A model generated the notes under the pieces. The model saw only the letters and a program-made list of their open reading frames with translations. It was not told the DNA's origin and did no database searches. The position numbers and the translations under genes were made by a program. This document shows, piece after piece, positions 26,387 to 35,761 of a stretch of DNA of 64,000 bases. How positions within the stretch are numbered: the first letter of the stretch is position 1; every line of letters starts with the position of its first letter. The stretch is from Opitutales bacterium UBA5694. Lineage in GTDB: Bacteria; Verrucomicrobiota; Verrucomicrobiia; Opitutales; Opitutaceae. Location: positions 62,001 to 126,000 of the forward strand of contig DIHO01000001.1 of the NCBI GenBank assembly GCA_002420185.1, in the 5' to 3' direction.

Positions 26387-27799
26387 CTAACCCTTAAGCT
26401 CGTTAACTAGCTCCGAAATCGTTGCTTTCGCATCCCCGTAAATCATACGGGAATTATCCATGACAAAGAGCTTGTTAACCAAACCGGAAAAGCCTTTTCC
26501 CTGTCCACGCTTCAGAATAAAAACGGTTTTAGCGTTGTGGGCCTCAATGATGGGCATACCATAAATCGGACTCGACTCATCCTGAGAGGCAGCAGGATTG
26601 ACGACATCATTTGCTCCAATGACAACCGCAACATCAACCGTGGGCATGACCGGGTTGATATTGTCCATCTCCACTAATTGATCATAGGAAACATCCGCTT
26701 CCGCAAGAAGTACATTCATATGACCCGGCATGCGACCTGCAACCGGATGGATGGCAAAATTCACGTCTGCTCCGTTCTCTTCCAATAGCTCTCCAAGCTC
26801 TTTGACAGCATGTTGAGCTTGAGCAACCGCCATTCCGTATCCAGGAATAAAGACAACGGAGCTCGCTGCCTCTAAAACGTAGTAGGCGTCCTGGACACTC
26901 ATTGACTTCGGTTCACGATCATCGCCATCCCCTTCGGATTGGCTGGTCGCCCCAAAACCGCTAAAGAGTACATGCCCCAGTGAACGATTCATCGCCTTAC
27001 ACATTATCGCGGTTAAAATCAATCCGCTCGCTCCTACAAGGCAACCTGCCACGATCAATACGTTGTTTGCTATCACAAATCCCGCTGCTGATGCCGCTAG
27101 TCCCGAAAAACTGTTCAGTAGCGAGATAACCACGGGCATGTCTCCACCGCCAATTGGCATGACACCCATTACCCCAAAGATCAGAGCAAGCACCACTCCG
27201 GATAAGAAAAGCTTGTTCGCTGTGCCCAAATCACCGTTCCAAGCGAATAAAACACCCACAACAAGTACGGCGATCAACATCAGTGCGTTAATTCCTTTTT
27301 GCCCCGGAAATACTTTGGCCTGCCCAGACAACCTTCCAGAAAGCTTGCCATAAGCGTACAGGCTTCCCGTAAATGTGATCCCCCCAATGAGCATGGCCAG
27401 GTAGATAACAAATGAGCTGAAGTATGAAGAAGTCCCCATCTCGATGCTGTAGGCCTGCCACCCGATCCCCCGGACCTTCTCCAGTTCAGCCCATGCCACG
27501 AGTAGACTAGCGAGTCCCCCAAAGCCATTGAACAATGCAACAAGCTCGGGCATAGAGGTCATTTTTACTACCCGAGCTGCAATACCTCCGACGAGAGTGC
27601 CCACAATGAGCCCAGAGACGATCCAATCGTAACTCATCCCCTTGTTCAGTAAAGTCACCACAACAGCGATCAGCATACCAACGCCGGAGATCATGTTCCC
27701 ACGTCGTGCAGTTTCCGCGGACCCCAGCATCTTAATACCAAAGACGAACAGGATAGCGGAGATTACGTAGGCCAGATTTATAATACTATCAAAACTCAT
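26387..27799 (-). CDS. pntB: NAD(P) transhydrogenase subunit beta
   Basis: Membrane and NADP(H)-binding subunit of the proton-translocating transhydrogenase, which makes NADPH from NADH using the proton gradient. At 470 residues it has about 8-9 N-terminal helices and the dIII domain: GYGMAVAQAQHAVKELG, HPVAGRMPGHMNVLLAEA, VVIGANDVVNPAA, and the C-terminal KRGQGKGFSGL plus DNSRMIYGDAK, all signature elements. It is the last gene of the minus-strand pntAA-pntAB-pntB operon, starting 3 bases after pntAB. Confidence 0.97.
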   Translation of the reverse strand: MSFDSIINLAYVISAILFVFGIKMLGSAETARRGNMISGVGMLIAVVVTLLNKGMSYDWIVSGLIVGTLVGGIAARVVKMTSMPELVALFNGFGGLASLLVAWAELEKVRGIGWQAYSIEMGTSSYFSSFVIYLAMLIGGITFTGSLYAYGKLSGRLSGQAKVFPGQKGINALMLIAVLVVGVLFAWNGDLGTANKLFLSGVVLALIFGVMGVMPIGGGDMPVVISLLNSFSGLAASAAGFVIANNVLIVAGCLVGASGLILTAIMCKAMNRSLGHVLFSGFGATSQSEGDGDDREPKSMSVQDAYYVLEAASSVVFIPGYGMAVAQAQHAVKELGELLEENGADVNFAIHPVAGRMPGHMNVLLAEADVSYDQLVEMDNINPVMPTVDVAVVIGANDVVNPAASQDESSPIYGMPIIEAHNAKTVFILKRGQGKGFSGLVNKLFVMDNSRMIYGDAKATISELVNELKG

Positions 27800-27802
27800 G
27801 GC

Positions 27803-28087
27803 TTACTTGTCCTTCTTTTTAAACATTTGAAGCATTCGGTCCGTTACCATGTATCCACCCACCACATTCACAGTTGCGAATACAAGAGCCAGAAATCCCA
27901 AAACCATTCCGACTGTTCCCGTTTCATTTACACCAGTCGCCACCAATGCTCCCACAATTGTGATTCCTGAAATCGCGTTCGAGCCCGACATTAGCGGTGT
28001 GTGGAGCTGGGACGGCACTTTTGAAATCAGCTCAAGCCCCAGAAAGGCGGCGAGCACGAAAATGAAAAATAGCAATACGAGGTCCAT
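27803..28087 (-). CDS. pntAB: NAD(P) transhydrogenase subunit alpha part 2
   Basis: Small membrane component (dII part) of the split alpha subunit, 94 residues from the ATG at 28087; the TTG two codons upstream is less likely. Three hydrophobic helices are visible (LVLLFFIFVLAAFLGLELI, SNAISGITIVGALVATG, VGMVLGFLALVFATVNVVGG), ending in the family's TDRMLQMFKKK. Having separate pntAA and pntAB genes is the common arrangement outside the Enterobacterales. It lies 46 bases after pntAA. Confidence 0.95.
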   Translation of the reverse strand: MDLVLLFFIFVLAAFLGLELISKVPSQLHTPLMSGSNAISGITIVGALVATGVNETGTVGMVLGFLALVFATVNVVGGYMVTDRMLQMFKKKDK

Positions 28088-28133
28088 TGGCAAAAATTAA
28101 AATGTAGATCGTGAGACGAGTCGTCGGATTCTC

Positions 28134-29258
28134 CTACTTAAAACGTTCATGAACTATAGAGCCTCCTTCAGTGATGACGCAACCCCCGAGGATCTCATCC
28201 TCTAGATCCTGGTTTATCTGTTTAGACTCTTCGTTCCAAAAGTGTTCGATGAAATTAAAAATATTGGCGGAGTACATTTGACTGGCATGCACGGCAACTC
28301 GATCTTCCAATGCCCCAATTCCAATGATCCTCGGGCCATCTTTTACCTGAACTTCCTCATCGAGTTTCGATCCCGCGACATTCCCTCCTGACTCAACGGC
28401 AAGATCAACAATCACGGACCCAAATTTCATCCCGCTGACCATTGCTTCAGTGACTATCATCGGGGCCTGGCGGCCAAACAGCTTGGCAGTTGTGATAACG
28501 ATATCCGACTGCGCGCAAATCTTTGCCATACCTTCTTGTTGCATCTTGATCTGATCCGGCGTAAGTTCCTTAGCATAGCCTTGGTCAGTCTGACCAGTAT
28601 CACCTAGATCGATCTTGACGAACTTGGCACCCAAAGACCTTACCTGCTCTTCGACCACTGGTCTCGTATCAAATGCCTCAACTCGGGCTCCCAGTCGCTT
28701 TGCAGTTGCAATCGCCTGCAGACCCGCTACGCCCACGCCAATAACAAACACCCTGGATGGTGAAATAGTTCCAGCCGGTGTCATCATCATCGGCAAAATT
28801 CGATTGAGCCGCTCCGATGCTTTTACTACCGCAAAATAGCCCGCCAAGTTCGCCTGGGAACTGAGTGCGTCCATCTTCTGAGCAAGGGTCGTTCTCGGTA
28901 TCATTTCCATGCTAACCGCCGTCACTCCCGCACCAGCGAAGGCGCTAATCAGATCCCCCTCATTGAAGGGATCCAAAAAGCTGATATGCATAGCTCCTGA
29001 TTTCAAAAAGGGCACTTCCTCAACCGGTGGCTTTCTCACTCTAGCAACCAGATCAGCCTGGGCTAACTCCTCTTTGCGGTCTTCGACGATTTCCGCTCCA
29101 GCCTTTTCATAGTCCGCATCCATGAAATAGCTATTTAGTCCAGCCCCCCTCTCAATTGAGACAGAGATACCCATAGCGATCAGCTTCTTAACCGATTCCG
29201 GAACAAGGGCTACTCGAGTTTCTGACGATAACGATTCACTAGGGATGAATACGTGCAT
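28134..29258 (-). CDS. pntAA: NAD(P) transhydrogenase subunit alpha part 1
   Basis: Soluble NAD(H)-binding subunit (dI) of the transhydrogenase, 374 residues. The family N-terminus MHVFIPSESLSSETRVALVP fixes the ATG at 29258 and excludes a 14-codon upstream extension. The Rossmann motif is FVIGVGVAGLQAIATAKRLG, with AFDTRPVVEEQV next to it. The closing segment IIGIGALEDRVAVHASQMYS precedes the linker to the membrane part. It is the first gene of the operon; its promoter is expected in the gap that follows toward 29,750. Confidence 0.96.
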   Translation of the reverse strand: MHVFIPSESLSSETRVALVPESVKKLIAMGISVSIERGAGLNSYFMDADYEKAGAEIVEDRKEELAQADLVARVRKPPVEEVPFLKSGAMHISFLDPFNEGDLISAFAGAGVTAVSMEMIPRTTLAQKMDALSSQANLAGYFAVVKASERLNRILPMMMTPAGTISPSRVFVIGVGVAGLQAIATAKRLGARVEAFDTRPVVEEQVRSLGAKFVKIDLGDTGQTDQGYAKELTPDQIKMQQEGMAKICAQSDIVITTAKLFGRQAPMIVTEAMVSGMKFGSVIVDLAVESGGNVAGSKLDEEVQVKDGPRIIGIGALEDRVAVHASQMYSANIFNFIEHFWNEESKQINQDLEDEILGGCVITEGGSIVHERFK

Positions 29259-29300
29259 AAAATAGAAGCTAGTGAACCAAAATCCAAAATCAATAAACAT

Positions 29301-29749
29301 TAACGACTTATCGCCTTTTTCTTCAATTTATTTCCGAAGATGCCGATTCAGGGGATTTGATCCTCTTAGCAGAGCTGGGCAATTGAGAGCATTCGCAAAA
29401 TGCGGCGGGAAGAATGCTAGTCTTTCGCTGGAGGCTTCGTTTACGAACATCTATAAAGACTCTGACAAAGTTTGCTTTTCGGCTGCCATAGCTCCTGTCG
29501 AACTTATTTCGCCTCACGATTACCCTTTTTCCCTAAGTACTGTTCTCACCCTACTAGAAGCTTTTTATTAAAAATGTGCAGTTCGAGCAAAAGTCGGCAC
29601 CAATACACGATCCCTTTCAAATATGCACACTTCCTACGACCCTGCCGCATTCTCAACTCACGATGAGCATTCCGAACTCCGGCTCTTCCGCGATTCAAAA
29701 TTCGGCAAGAACTAAAACATCCGCCTTTAGCTCACTGACATCTCATTTC
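29301..29749. other. Intergenic stretch before pntAA; possible faint gene relic
   Basis: No convincing gene. A plus-strand frame ending at 29571 (tail LSLEASFTNIYKD...VCFSAAIAPVELISPH) reads somewhat like protein, and the neighbouring frame just before it gives SGDLILLAELGN, so a decayed gene is possible. I cannot name a family. The pntAA promoter should also lie here on the minus strand. Confidence 0.25.
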
Positions 29750-30226
29750 CTAGATTTCCAACGCATCTCTCAAGATTTTCACGACCACTTTCTTCACGAT
29801 CTTAGCTTCAGGACCCGTTTTTAACTGAGGCATGTGGCAGTCTTGGGGAAGCAAACAGACGAACGTCCCTGGAAATACGCTCAATTGCAGGTCGGCCGGG
29901 GCTGTATATTGGAAAAACTGTACATCTCTCTCCGAACAATAGCGATCCTCAGGATCGAGCGTGTGTAAGGGGTAGCAGGCAATGCGTTCGCTTCCCACTA
30001 ACGTCATCTGAATGTCCACATACTTTCGATGAGCTTCCAAAACGGCTTCTGGATCCGTTTCATTCTTAACTTGATAGCTCATAACCCTTGCAAACATCGT
30101 TTCTCCATCAATGGGAAACTCCCCGTCTTCAGATTCCGCGTCCAAAGTTTCAAGGAAAGCAAACGCCTTCCCCCAGGCAGGTCCAAAGGCGTAGTTTTTC
30201 CAATTCTTAATATGGTCAACTATCAT
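29750..30226 (-). CDS. YhcH/YjgK/YiaL-family cupin
   Basis: Small beta-sandwich protein of the DUF386 family, 158 residues, implicated in sugar or sialic-acid metabolism, with no settled reaction. Typical segments are MIVDHIKNWKNYAFGPAW, YQVKNETDPEAVLEAHRKYV-DIQ and GTFVCLLPQDCHMPQL, the last carrying the His of the cupin site. It overlaps the end of rarA by 11 bases and so is translated from the same mRNA. The pairing with rarA is probably a matter of transcription rather than of shared function. Confidence 0.9.
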   Translation of the reverse strand: MIVDHIKNWKNYAFGPAWGKAFAFLETLDAESEDGEFPIDGETMFARVMSYQVKNETDPEAVLEAHRKYVDIQMTLVGSERIACYPLHTLDPEDRYCSERDVQFFQYTAPADLQLSVFPGTFVCLLPQDCHMPQLKTGPEAKIVKKVVVKILRDALEI

Positions 30227-31595
30227 TTTTCTTGCTCAGATTCTTGGCTACGATTGCCGCTTTCAATGATTTCCAACGGTCTAAACGAGCCACAATTTCT
30301 GATTCCGCTCCAACACACTTGGCTCTGTAAAAGCAGAGAGGCTCAATCATATAGTCTTGTCCAGTCACATTTTCGGGAAAGCTATGACTGTATTCATAAT
30401 CTCTAGAATGGCCCAATTGCTTGGATGCGTCACCAGCACTATCCTTAAGCCAGATTGGCACTTCCTGCATGGGCCTATCAGCGATCGCGGCCTTTGCTTC
30501 CCCAAGTGCAATGTAAGAGGAATTGCTTTTGGGTGCTGTCGCCATGTAGACTACGCAATGCGCGAGATTAATTTCACATTCGGGCAGACCGACGAATTCA
30601 CAAGCCTGCTGTGTTGCAGTTGCTAGCGATAGAGCACTCGAATCCGCCAGCCCCACATCCTCAGAAGCGAAAATGATAAGGCGTCGCCCGATAAACCGAG
30701 GGTCTTCTCCTCCTGCTAGCATCTTTGCCAGCCAGTATAGGGCGGCATCCGGGGACCCCCCTCGCATGCTTTTTATAAAAGCGGATATCGAGTCGTAGTG
30801 CTCGTCTTCGTCAGAATCGTATCGGATCTGTCTTTCACTCGCGAATACCGATATCGCATCCGCCGAAATTTCCTCCCCAATTTCAAGGCCCAAAGCAACC
30901 ACCTCTAGCGCATTGAGTCCCCGACGCAAATCCCCATTGCTCAATTTCGCTAGACTTACGAGGGTGGCTCTAGAAGCCTTGTGCTTTCGCTGCCGTAACC
31001 CTCGGTCTTCATCCTCTAGAGCGCGAACCATGGATTGAACGATATTTTCTATCGAGTGTGGTTCGAGTCGGAATAGGTGTGATCGGCTCAGCAACGGAGC
31101 GTTTACATAAAACCCTGGATTGTGGGTGGTCGCTCCGATAAGTCGGATTGTACCCGACTCTACATCGGGCAACAGCAGATCCTGCTGCGCCTTATTGAAT
31201 CGGTGAATTTCATCAATGAATAAAACGGTATCTTTTTTTTCTATACGTCGTGCTGCATTTAATATTTGCCGTAGTTCTGCAACGTTCGACATAACCGCAT
31301 TGATTCTTACAAACCGGCTTTCCGTTTCGTTGGCGATGGCTTCTGCCAAGCTTGTTTTACCACAACCCGGCGGGCCGTAGAATAAAAGGCTTCCGAATGA
31401 ATTAGACTCCACCAATTTCGGCAACAGTTTGCCTTTTCCAAGAACGTGATCCTGTCCGATCACTTCCGACAGAGAGCGAGGGCGCATTCGTGCAGCAAGT
31501 GGTTTTGACACAGCACTACCAGCGTCCGACCCTTCCCGATTTGAAATCATTTCCAATTCCGCTTCACCCGAAAAAAGCTCATCTTGAGGAACCAT
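30216..31595 (-). CDS. rarA: Replication-associated recombination protein A
   Basis: AAA+ ATPase of the RarA/MgsA/WRNIP1 family acting at stalled forks, 459 residues. Seen: RMRPRSLSEVIGQDHVLG at the N-terminus, Walker A YGPPGCGKTSLAEAIA, Walker B LFIDEIHRFNKAQQDLLLP, sensor 1 IRLIGATTHNP, and the C-terminal tetramerisation part with MRGGSPDAALYWLAKML and EDVGLADSSAL. The ATG at 31595 is chosen; the upstream TTG/ATG-like extension lacks similarity. A divergent small gene begins 61 bases away at 31657. Confidence 0.96.
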   Translation of the reverse strand: MVPQDELFSGEAELEMISNREGSDAGSAVSKPLAARMRPRSLSEVIGQDHVLGKGKLLPKLVESNSFGSLLFYGPPGCGKTSLAEAIANETESRFVRINAVMSNVAELRQILNAARRIEKKDTVLFIDEIHRFNKAQQDLLLPDVESGTIRLIGATTHNPGFYVNAPLLSRSHLFRLEPHSIENIVQSMVRALEDEDRGLRQRKHKASRATLVSLAKLSNGDLRRGLNALEVVALGLEIGEEISADAISVFASERQIRYDSDEDEHYDSISAFIKSMRGGSPDAALYWLAKMLAGGEDPRFIGRRLIIFASEDVGLADSSALSLATATQQACEFVGLPECEINLAHCVVYMATAPKSNSSYIALGEAKAAIADRPMQEVPIWLKDSAGDASKQLGHSRDYEYSHSFPENVTGQDYMIEPLCFYRAKCVGAESEIVARLDRWKSLKAAIVAKNLSKKNDS

Positions 31596-31656
31596 TGACA
31601 ACCATACTGAAAGGAAACACTGACCCTCTGCAAGCATCCCTATACAAATTCCTTTA

Positions 31657-31875
31657 ATGGAATCAAAGGTATCTTCTCAATCGGCTACACTTGCCCTAGA
31701 AATAGCAAGGTTGGATTCTAGTGCCAACCCCTTTATTCAAACAGACCTTAAAGCCTTTTCTGCAAAGGTAGCCTCCAGTCCTGTAGTGATAACGTGTGTC
31801 ACCGCTCAAAATTCAGACGGAGTTGCATCGAGTTATGTTGCCATTCCATTCCAAAGCAGCCACACCTACGACTAA
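31657..31875 (+). CDS. Hypothetical protein, 72 aa
   Basis: ATG at 31657, stop at 31873-31875, followed after 3 bases by the next small gene, so the two look like one transcript. The sequence is Ser/Ala/Val-rich with no signal peptide, membrane helix or recognisable motif. It diverges from rarA. I cannot assign a family. The tight spacing to the next gene is the main support that it is real. Confidence 0.5.
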   Translation: MESKVSSQSATLALEIARLDSSANPFIQTDLKAFSAKVASSPVVITCVTAQNSDGVASSYVAIPFQSSHTYD

Positions 31876-31878
31876 AGA

Positions 31879-32160
31879 ATGAAATCAGCATACGAACTCG
31901 CAATGGAACGCTTGCAGGAATCAGATCCTGAAAAACATCCAGTAACCGATGAAATGAAAAAAGCACTTGCTGCCGTTGACGAGAAGTTCGACGCAAAGGT
32001 AGCCGAACGAGAGATCTTTCTTACTCAAACCCTAGCGACTGCTACGGCAAATCAGGACTTGCAACAGGTTGAGCTGATTCAAAAACAGATTTCGAACGAA
32101 AAGGTACGCATCGAAGAAGAGCGAGAAACCGCCAAAGATAAAATCCGCAACGAAGGCTAA
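31879..32160 (+). CDS. Hypothetical coiled-coil protein, 93 aa
   Basis: Highly charged, helical protein starting MKSAYELAMERLQ, then an Ala/Lys/Glu-rich helix ending EEERETAKDKIRNEG, with heptad-like spacing that predicts a coiled coil. The start with YELAMERL is familiar from conserved hypothetical proteins of Verrucomicrobiota and Planctomycetota of similar length, but this is recollection. It is soluble, with no Cys or obvious active site. It follows the 72-residue gene by three bases. Confidence 0.65.
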   Translation: MKSAYELAMERLQESDPEKHPVTDEMKKALAAVDEKFDAKVAEREIFLTQTLATATANQDLQQVELIQKQISNEKVRIEEERETAKDKIRNEG

Positions 32161-32667
32161 AGAATTTTCCAACCGACCAACCTATTTGATATCAGAGCCC
32201 TCCTGCCAAACCTTGAATCCTTCTTTCTGGCTACTTTTGACCTTTGCGTCGCGATTGATATCGTGCAGCTCGAGGTTGGCCCTCGTTTTCGTTATTTTTA
32301 CCTGAACGGCGACCCTTTTCGAAAGCTCAACGGTTAGGGCCTCGCGATGGGCTTTTCAAATTAGTCGGAACACGTGATCAAATTGTCGAGAAAACGAGGT
32401 TTCTTGTTTCTAGACCACTCACTCATACGGGCCATCTGGTCATTTCATACATTGATAGTATCGCCAAGCGACTGAACGGAGAATGAAACTCAGAAATCGC
32501 GATCGATAACAGGCGAACTTTTTATTTTCCCTATGGCAAAGCACTAGTTTTGGAATTTTGAATTCTGCCTCGTTTCGAAAGCTCCCGGCTTGATTTTTCG
32601 CGGCGTCTTTTTCCTAGATGCATCGAGGCTCAAATTCTTGCCCTACGACAGAGTGGATGGCTATGAT
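32161..32667. other. Gene-free stretch between a small gene and nuoN
   Basis: No gene supported. The minus strand has a short frame from about 32355 down to TAG at 32182 (tail VKITKTRANLELHDINRDAK) that looks protein-like, so a truncated gene remnant is possible, but no family is recognised and no start or upstream continuation is found. The nuoN stop lies at 32668. Confidence 0.3.
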
Positions 32668-34185
32668 CTACCCTAAGAGCCAGCTGCTGAACGGAGACTG
32701 GTAGAATCCGAGCAAAAGAGTCCCAGCTGTTGCGAGCAATATCGCCAGCTTTCCCAGAAATCCAAGGTCAATCCCTGGAATTGCGGTTGGGACTTCCTCT
32801 TCGTCCGTTTGAAATTTCCACAGATCGAAGAACGCACTCTTCAGGATTCCAAAGTAATAATAAATCGAAACTACCACTCCTACGATAGCAACTCCCAATA
32901 ATCCGTAGAGCTCTGCCTTAAATGCGGCGATAAAGATCAGAAGCTTACCGATAAAACCAGCCAAGGGAGGAATTCCTGCTAGAGATCCCACACCTATTGC
33001 AAGAGCTAGACCTAAAAATCCGTTTTTCTTCGCCAAATCACCCAAATCGTCCAGCGTCAGATCTGAATCATCATCCTTATTCAAGTGAACTAAAACCGAG
33101 AAAACCGCAGCCGACGCGAGTAAATAGGCGAATAGGTAAAAAAGTATTGCGATCGACGCCCAATCAACTGTTCGAGCCGTGATTACACCTATCAAAAGAA
33201 ATCCAGCGTGGGAAACTCCTGATAAGCCAATGACACGCTTCAGATTCCTTTGGGTGAGGGCAGCAAAATTTCCGAACAGGATCGTCAAAATCGCAAGAGC
33301 AGTCAAGAGAGGATAAAACCAGTCTTCTAAAGCCGAAAAAACTTTCGAAAAACTTAAAAGCATCGCAAATCCCGCCGCTTTGGAAGATACAGCAAGTAGA
33401 GCTGTAGTCGGTAGCGGAGCGCCCTGGTAAACGTCCGGGATCCAAATTTGGAAAGGAAACGCACCAACTTTAAAAGCAACTCCAGAAATCACTAAAATCA
33501 TTCCGATCAATCCTAAAGTGTCGTCAGGATTGGCTGCTAGAAAACCAGCTAAATTCCCAAAATTCAAAGAATCCTCACTGCTTCCGGCCAAGGCTGGATT
33601 GCTTCCGGCACCGTATAATAAAACGATTCCAAAAAGGAGAATCGTCGAGCTGAGGGCTCCCATGATCAGGTACTTCAGACCCGCCTCGAGGGAAACGGTT
33701 GTGTGCCGAAAGTAGCTCACCAAAATATAGAATCCCACCGTCGCCGTTTCCAGTGCTACAAAGAGCATTACAAAGTGATTCGCTTGGGCCAAAAGCATCA
33801 ATGCTGCTGTGATCACGAGCAGGATATGAAAGTACTCTACTTGCGGCAAAGTCCGCTTGTCCAAGCTCACCATTCCTAGATAACTTACAAAAATTGACGC
33901 TCCTAGGAAAAATACTCGAAACAGCTGACCCGTCTCATCGAAGAAGAGCATTCCACCGAACGCTTCCCCAACTGGGAGCGTGCCTGTGCAGATACCAGTG
34001 ACCACGTGTCCAAGAATCACGAGCTGCCCTAGAATCGCAATTCTAGGAATAGCCCCATGGGCGACTTTGGGAAGAATCACTTCCAAAACAAGCAAGCTTA
34101 ACGCCAGCAGACCCATTGCTAACTCAGGCATAATCCAGCTCCAGGTATTCGTTTCGGCTATTTTCTGAAATATTTCTGCGGACAT
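32668..34185 (-). CDS. nuoN: NADH-quinone oxidoreductase subunit N
   Basis: Antiporter-like membrane subunit of respiratory complex I, 505 residues with about 14 helices. Characteristic segments are FVALETATVGFYILVSYF with the key Glu of helix 5, AFPFQIWIPDVYQGAPLPTT after a conserved Lys, and NLKRVIGLSGVSHAGFLLIG. It is the last gene of the nuo operon, 26 bases after nuoM. Length is normal. Nothing odd is seen. Confidence 0.97.
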   Translation of the reverse strand: MSAEIFQKIAETNTWSWIMPELAMGLLALSLLVLEVILPKVAHGAIPRIAILGQLVILGHVVTGICTGTLPVGEAFGGMLFFDETGQLFRVFFLGASIFVSYLGMVSLDKRTLPQVEYFHILLVITAALMLLAQANHFVMLFVALETATVGFYILVSYFRHTTVSLEAGLKYLIMGALSSTILLFGIVLLYGAGSNPALAGSSEDSLNFGNLAGFLAANPDDTLGLIGMILVISGVAFKVGAFPFQIWIPDVYQGAPLPTTALLAVSSKAAGFAMLLSFSKVFSALEDWFYPLLTALAILTILFGNFAALTQRNLKRVIGLSGVSHAGFLLIGVITARTVDWASIAILFYLFAYLLASAAVFSVLVHLNKDDDSDLTLDDLGDLAKKNGFLGLALAIGVGSLAGIPPLAGFIGKLLIFIAAFKAELYGLLGVAIVGVVVSIYYYFGILKSAFFDLWKFQTDEEEVPTAIPGIDLGFLGKLAILLATAGTLLLGFYQSPFSSWLLG

Positions 34186-34211
34186 ATCGTATCCAAAAAG
34201 CGGTTTAAAAA

Positions 34212-35732
34212 CTATTCTTCAACTTGGGCATAGACTGGCTCACTCTCAAGGGCGTCATTAATCGACTCTGTTACGGTCTTCGGGAAAAATCCAATGAAGA
34301 ACATGACAATAATCAGGATAAGCACGGGTACTCTCTCGGCCCAGCTCATATCTTCAACGGGAACCTCCTTCTGCGACTCTATGAACTCATCGGTCTCTTC
34401 TCCATAAAAGACGCTGGCAATTGCTCTCAGCCCGTAAATCGCTGAAATGACGATACCTGCGACAACCGCATAAACAAGCCAGTTTCTAAAATCGTATACC
34501 GCCAGGAAAATGGATATCTCACCCCAAAAATTCGCTAGTCCCGGTCCCGGCAATCCGATGCTCGCCATCATCGCACAAACGAAAAATGCGGCTAGCACTG
34601 GGGCTTTTTTAGCCAGTCCCCCCATTTCACTCATCTCAAACGTCTGAGTGCGATGATGCACCATCGTAGAAAGCATGAACAGAAGAGCAACTGTGAGTCC
34701 GTGAGCGACCATCATTAGAACCACACCACCCACACCAAGAACACTCATAGCAGCGATTCCAAGAAACGCATACCCCATGTGCATAACTGAACTGTATCCA
34801 ATCATCTGCTTCAGATCGCGCTGAGCCATCGCAATCAGTCCCACTACTAAAATGTTGCCCAATGCAAGCCAGACGATCCAGTTGTCCCAATATCCCATTC
34901 CATCTGGCAGCAAAGGTATTGCCACCTGAACAAGACCATATAACCCGAATTTCTTGAGGACACCCGCATGTAGCATTGCCGCCGAGCTCGGTGCCGCCCC
35001 ATAGCCCAACGGGGCCCAAGTGTGCAGGGGCCACAGTGAAACTAGAATTCCAAAACCGAATAACAAGAGGCCAAAAGCGTACTTCTGAACGGAATCCGCT
35101 AAAGGCATTTCAGCCAAGTGGGCCTTCAACGTGATTAAATCAAATGACTCCGCACCACTCTTAACATAGATAGCGATCAGTCCCACTAGAGAGAGCATTG
35201 CTCCCATGGTCAGGTAGATCGTCATCTTCATCGCCGCATAATTGCGGTCGCGGCCACCCCAGATCCCCACCATGATGAAGGTCGGTATAAGAGCGAGCTC
35301 ATGGAAAAAGTAGAAAAATAATATATCAATCGAAGCGAAGACACCCATCAAGCCACCTTGCATGATAAGGAGACAGAATAGGTACCGAGACAAATTCTCC
35401 GCTTTGGACTGGGCTGCAAACAGACCCGCCGCCAATCCGACGACCGAGGCCATAACAAACAGTGGCAAGCTTACACCATTCAATCCTAGGTGCAGACCAA
35501 CACCAATCATCTCAAGCCCCGTATCCAAATTACTGACAAAGGCATATCCCCCGGGAGTACTTGGATCGTAGAACCCCCAAAGGAAAAGGGCGAAAATAAC
35601 CGGCAACGCGAATCCCGTGACACTAACTATTTGGACCGCTGGGCGACCCCAGCTTTTGACGAAAAGAGTCAGGAAGGCCGCTACGATGGGAACCGCTATC
35701 GAAAACTGAACTAGTGAAGCAAAATCATCCAT
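34212..35732 (-). CDS. nuoM: NADH-quinone oxidoreductase subunit M
   Basis: Antiporter-like proton-pumping subunit of complex I, 506 residues, about 14 helices. FFYFFHELALIPTFIMVGIW holds the conserved Glu of helix 5, followed by the Lys-containing helices, PLHTWAPLGYGAAPSSAAM (note the loop where many relatives have LPDAH), and DLKQMIGYSSVMHMGY. It lies between nuoL and nuoN with short gaps. The C-terminal cytosolic or periplasmic tail after EETDEFIESQ is acidic. Confidence 0.96.
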   Translation of the reverse strand: MDDFASLVQFSIAVPIVAAFLTLFVKSWGRPAVQIVSVTGFALPVIFALFLWGFYDPSTPGGYAFVSNLDTGLEMIGVGLHLGLNGVSLPLFVMASVVGLAAGLFAAQSKAENLSRYLFCLLIMQGGLMGVFASIDILFFYFFHELALIPTFIMVGIWGGRDRNYAAMKMTIYLTMGAMLSLVGLIAIYVKSGAESFDLITLKAHLAEMPLADSVQKYAFGLLLFGFGILVSLWPLHTWAPLGYGAAPSSAAMLHAGVLKKFGLYGLVQVAIPLLPDGMGYWDNWIVWLALGNILVVGLIAMAQRDLKQMIGYSSVMHMGYAFLGIAAMSVLGVGGVVLMMVAHGLTVALLFMLSTMVHHRTQTFEMSEMGGLAKKAPVLAAFFVCAMMASIGLPGPGLANFWGEISIFLAVYDFRNWLVYAVVAGIVISAIYGLRAIASVFYGEETDEFIESQKEVPVEDMSWAERVPVLILIIVMFFIGFFPKTVTESINDALESEPVYAQVEE

Positions 35733-35761
35733 GCTGATACTTTAACAACGGTTATGCCCAT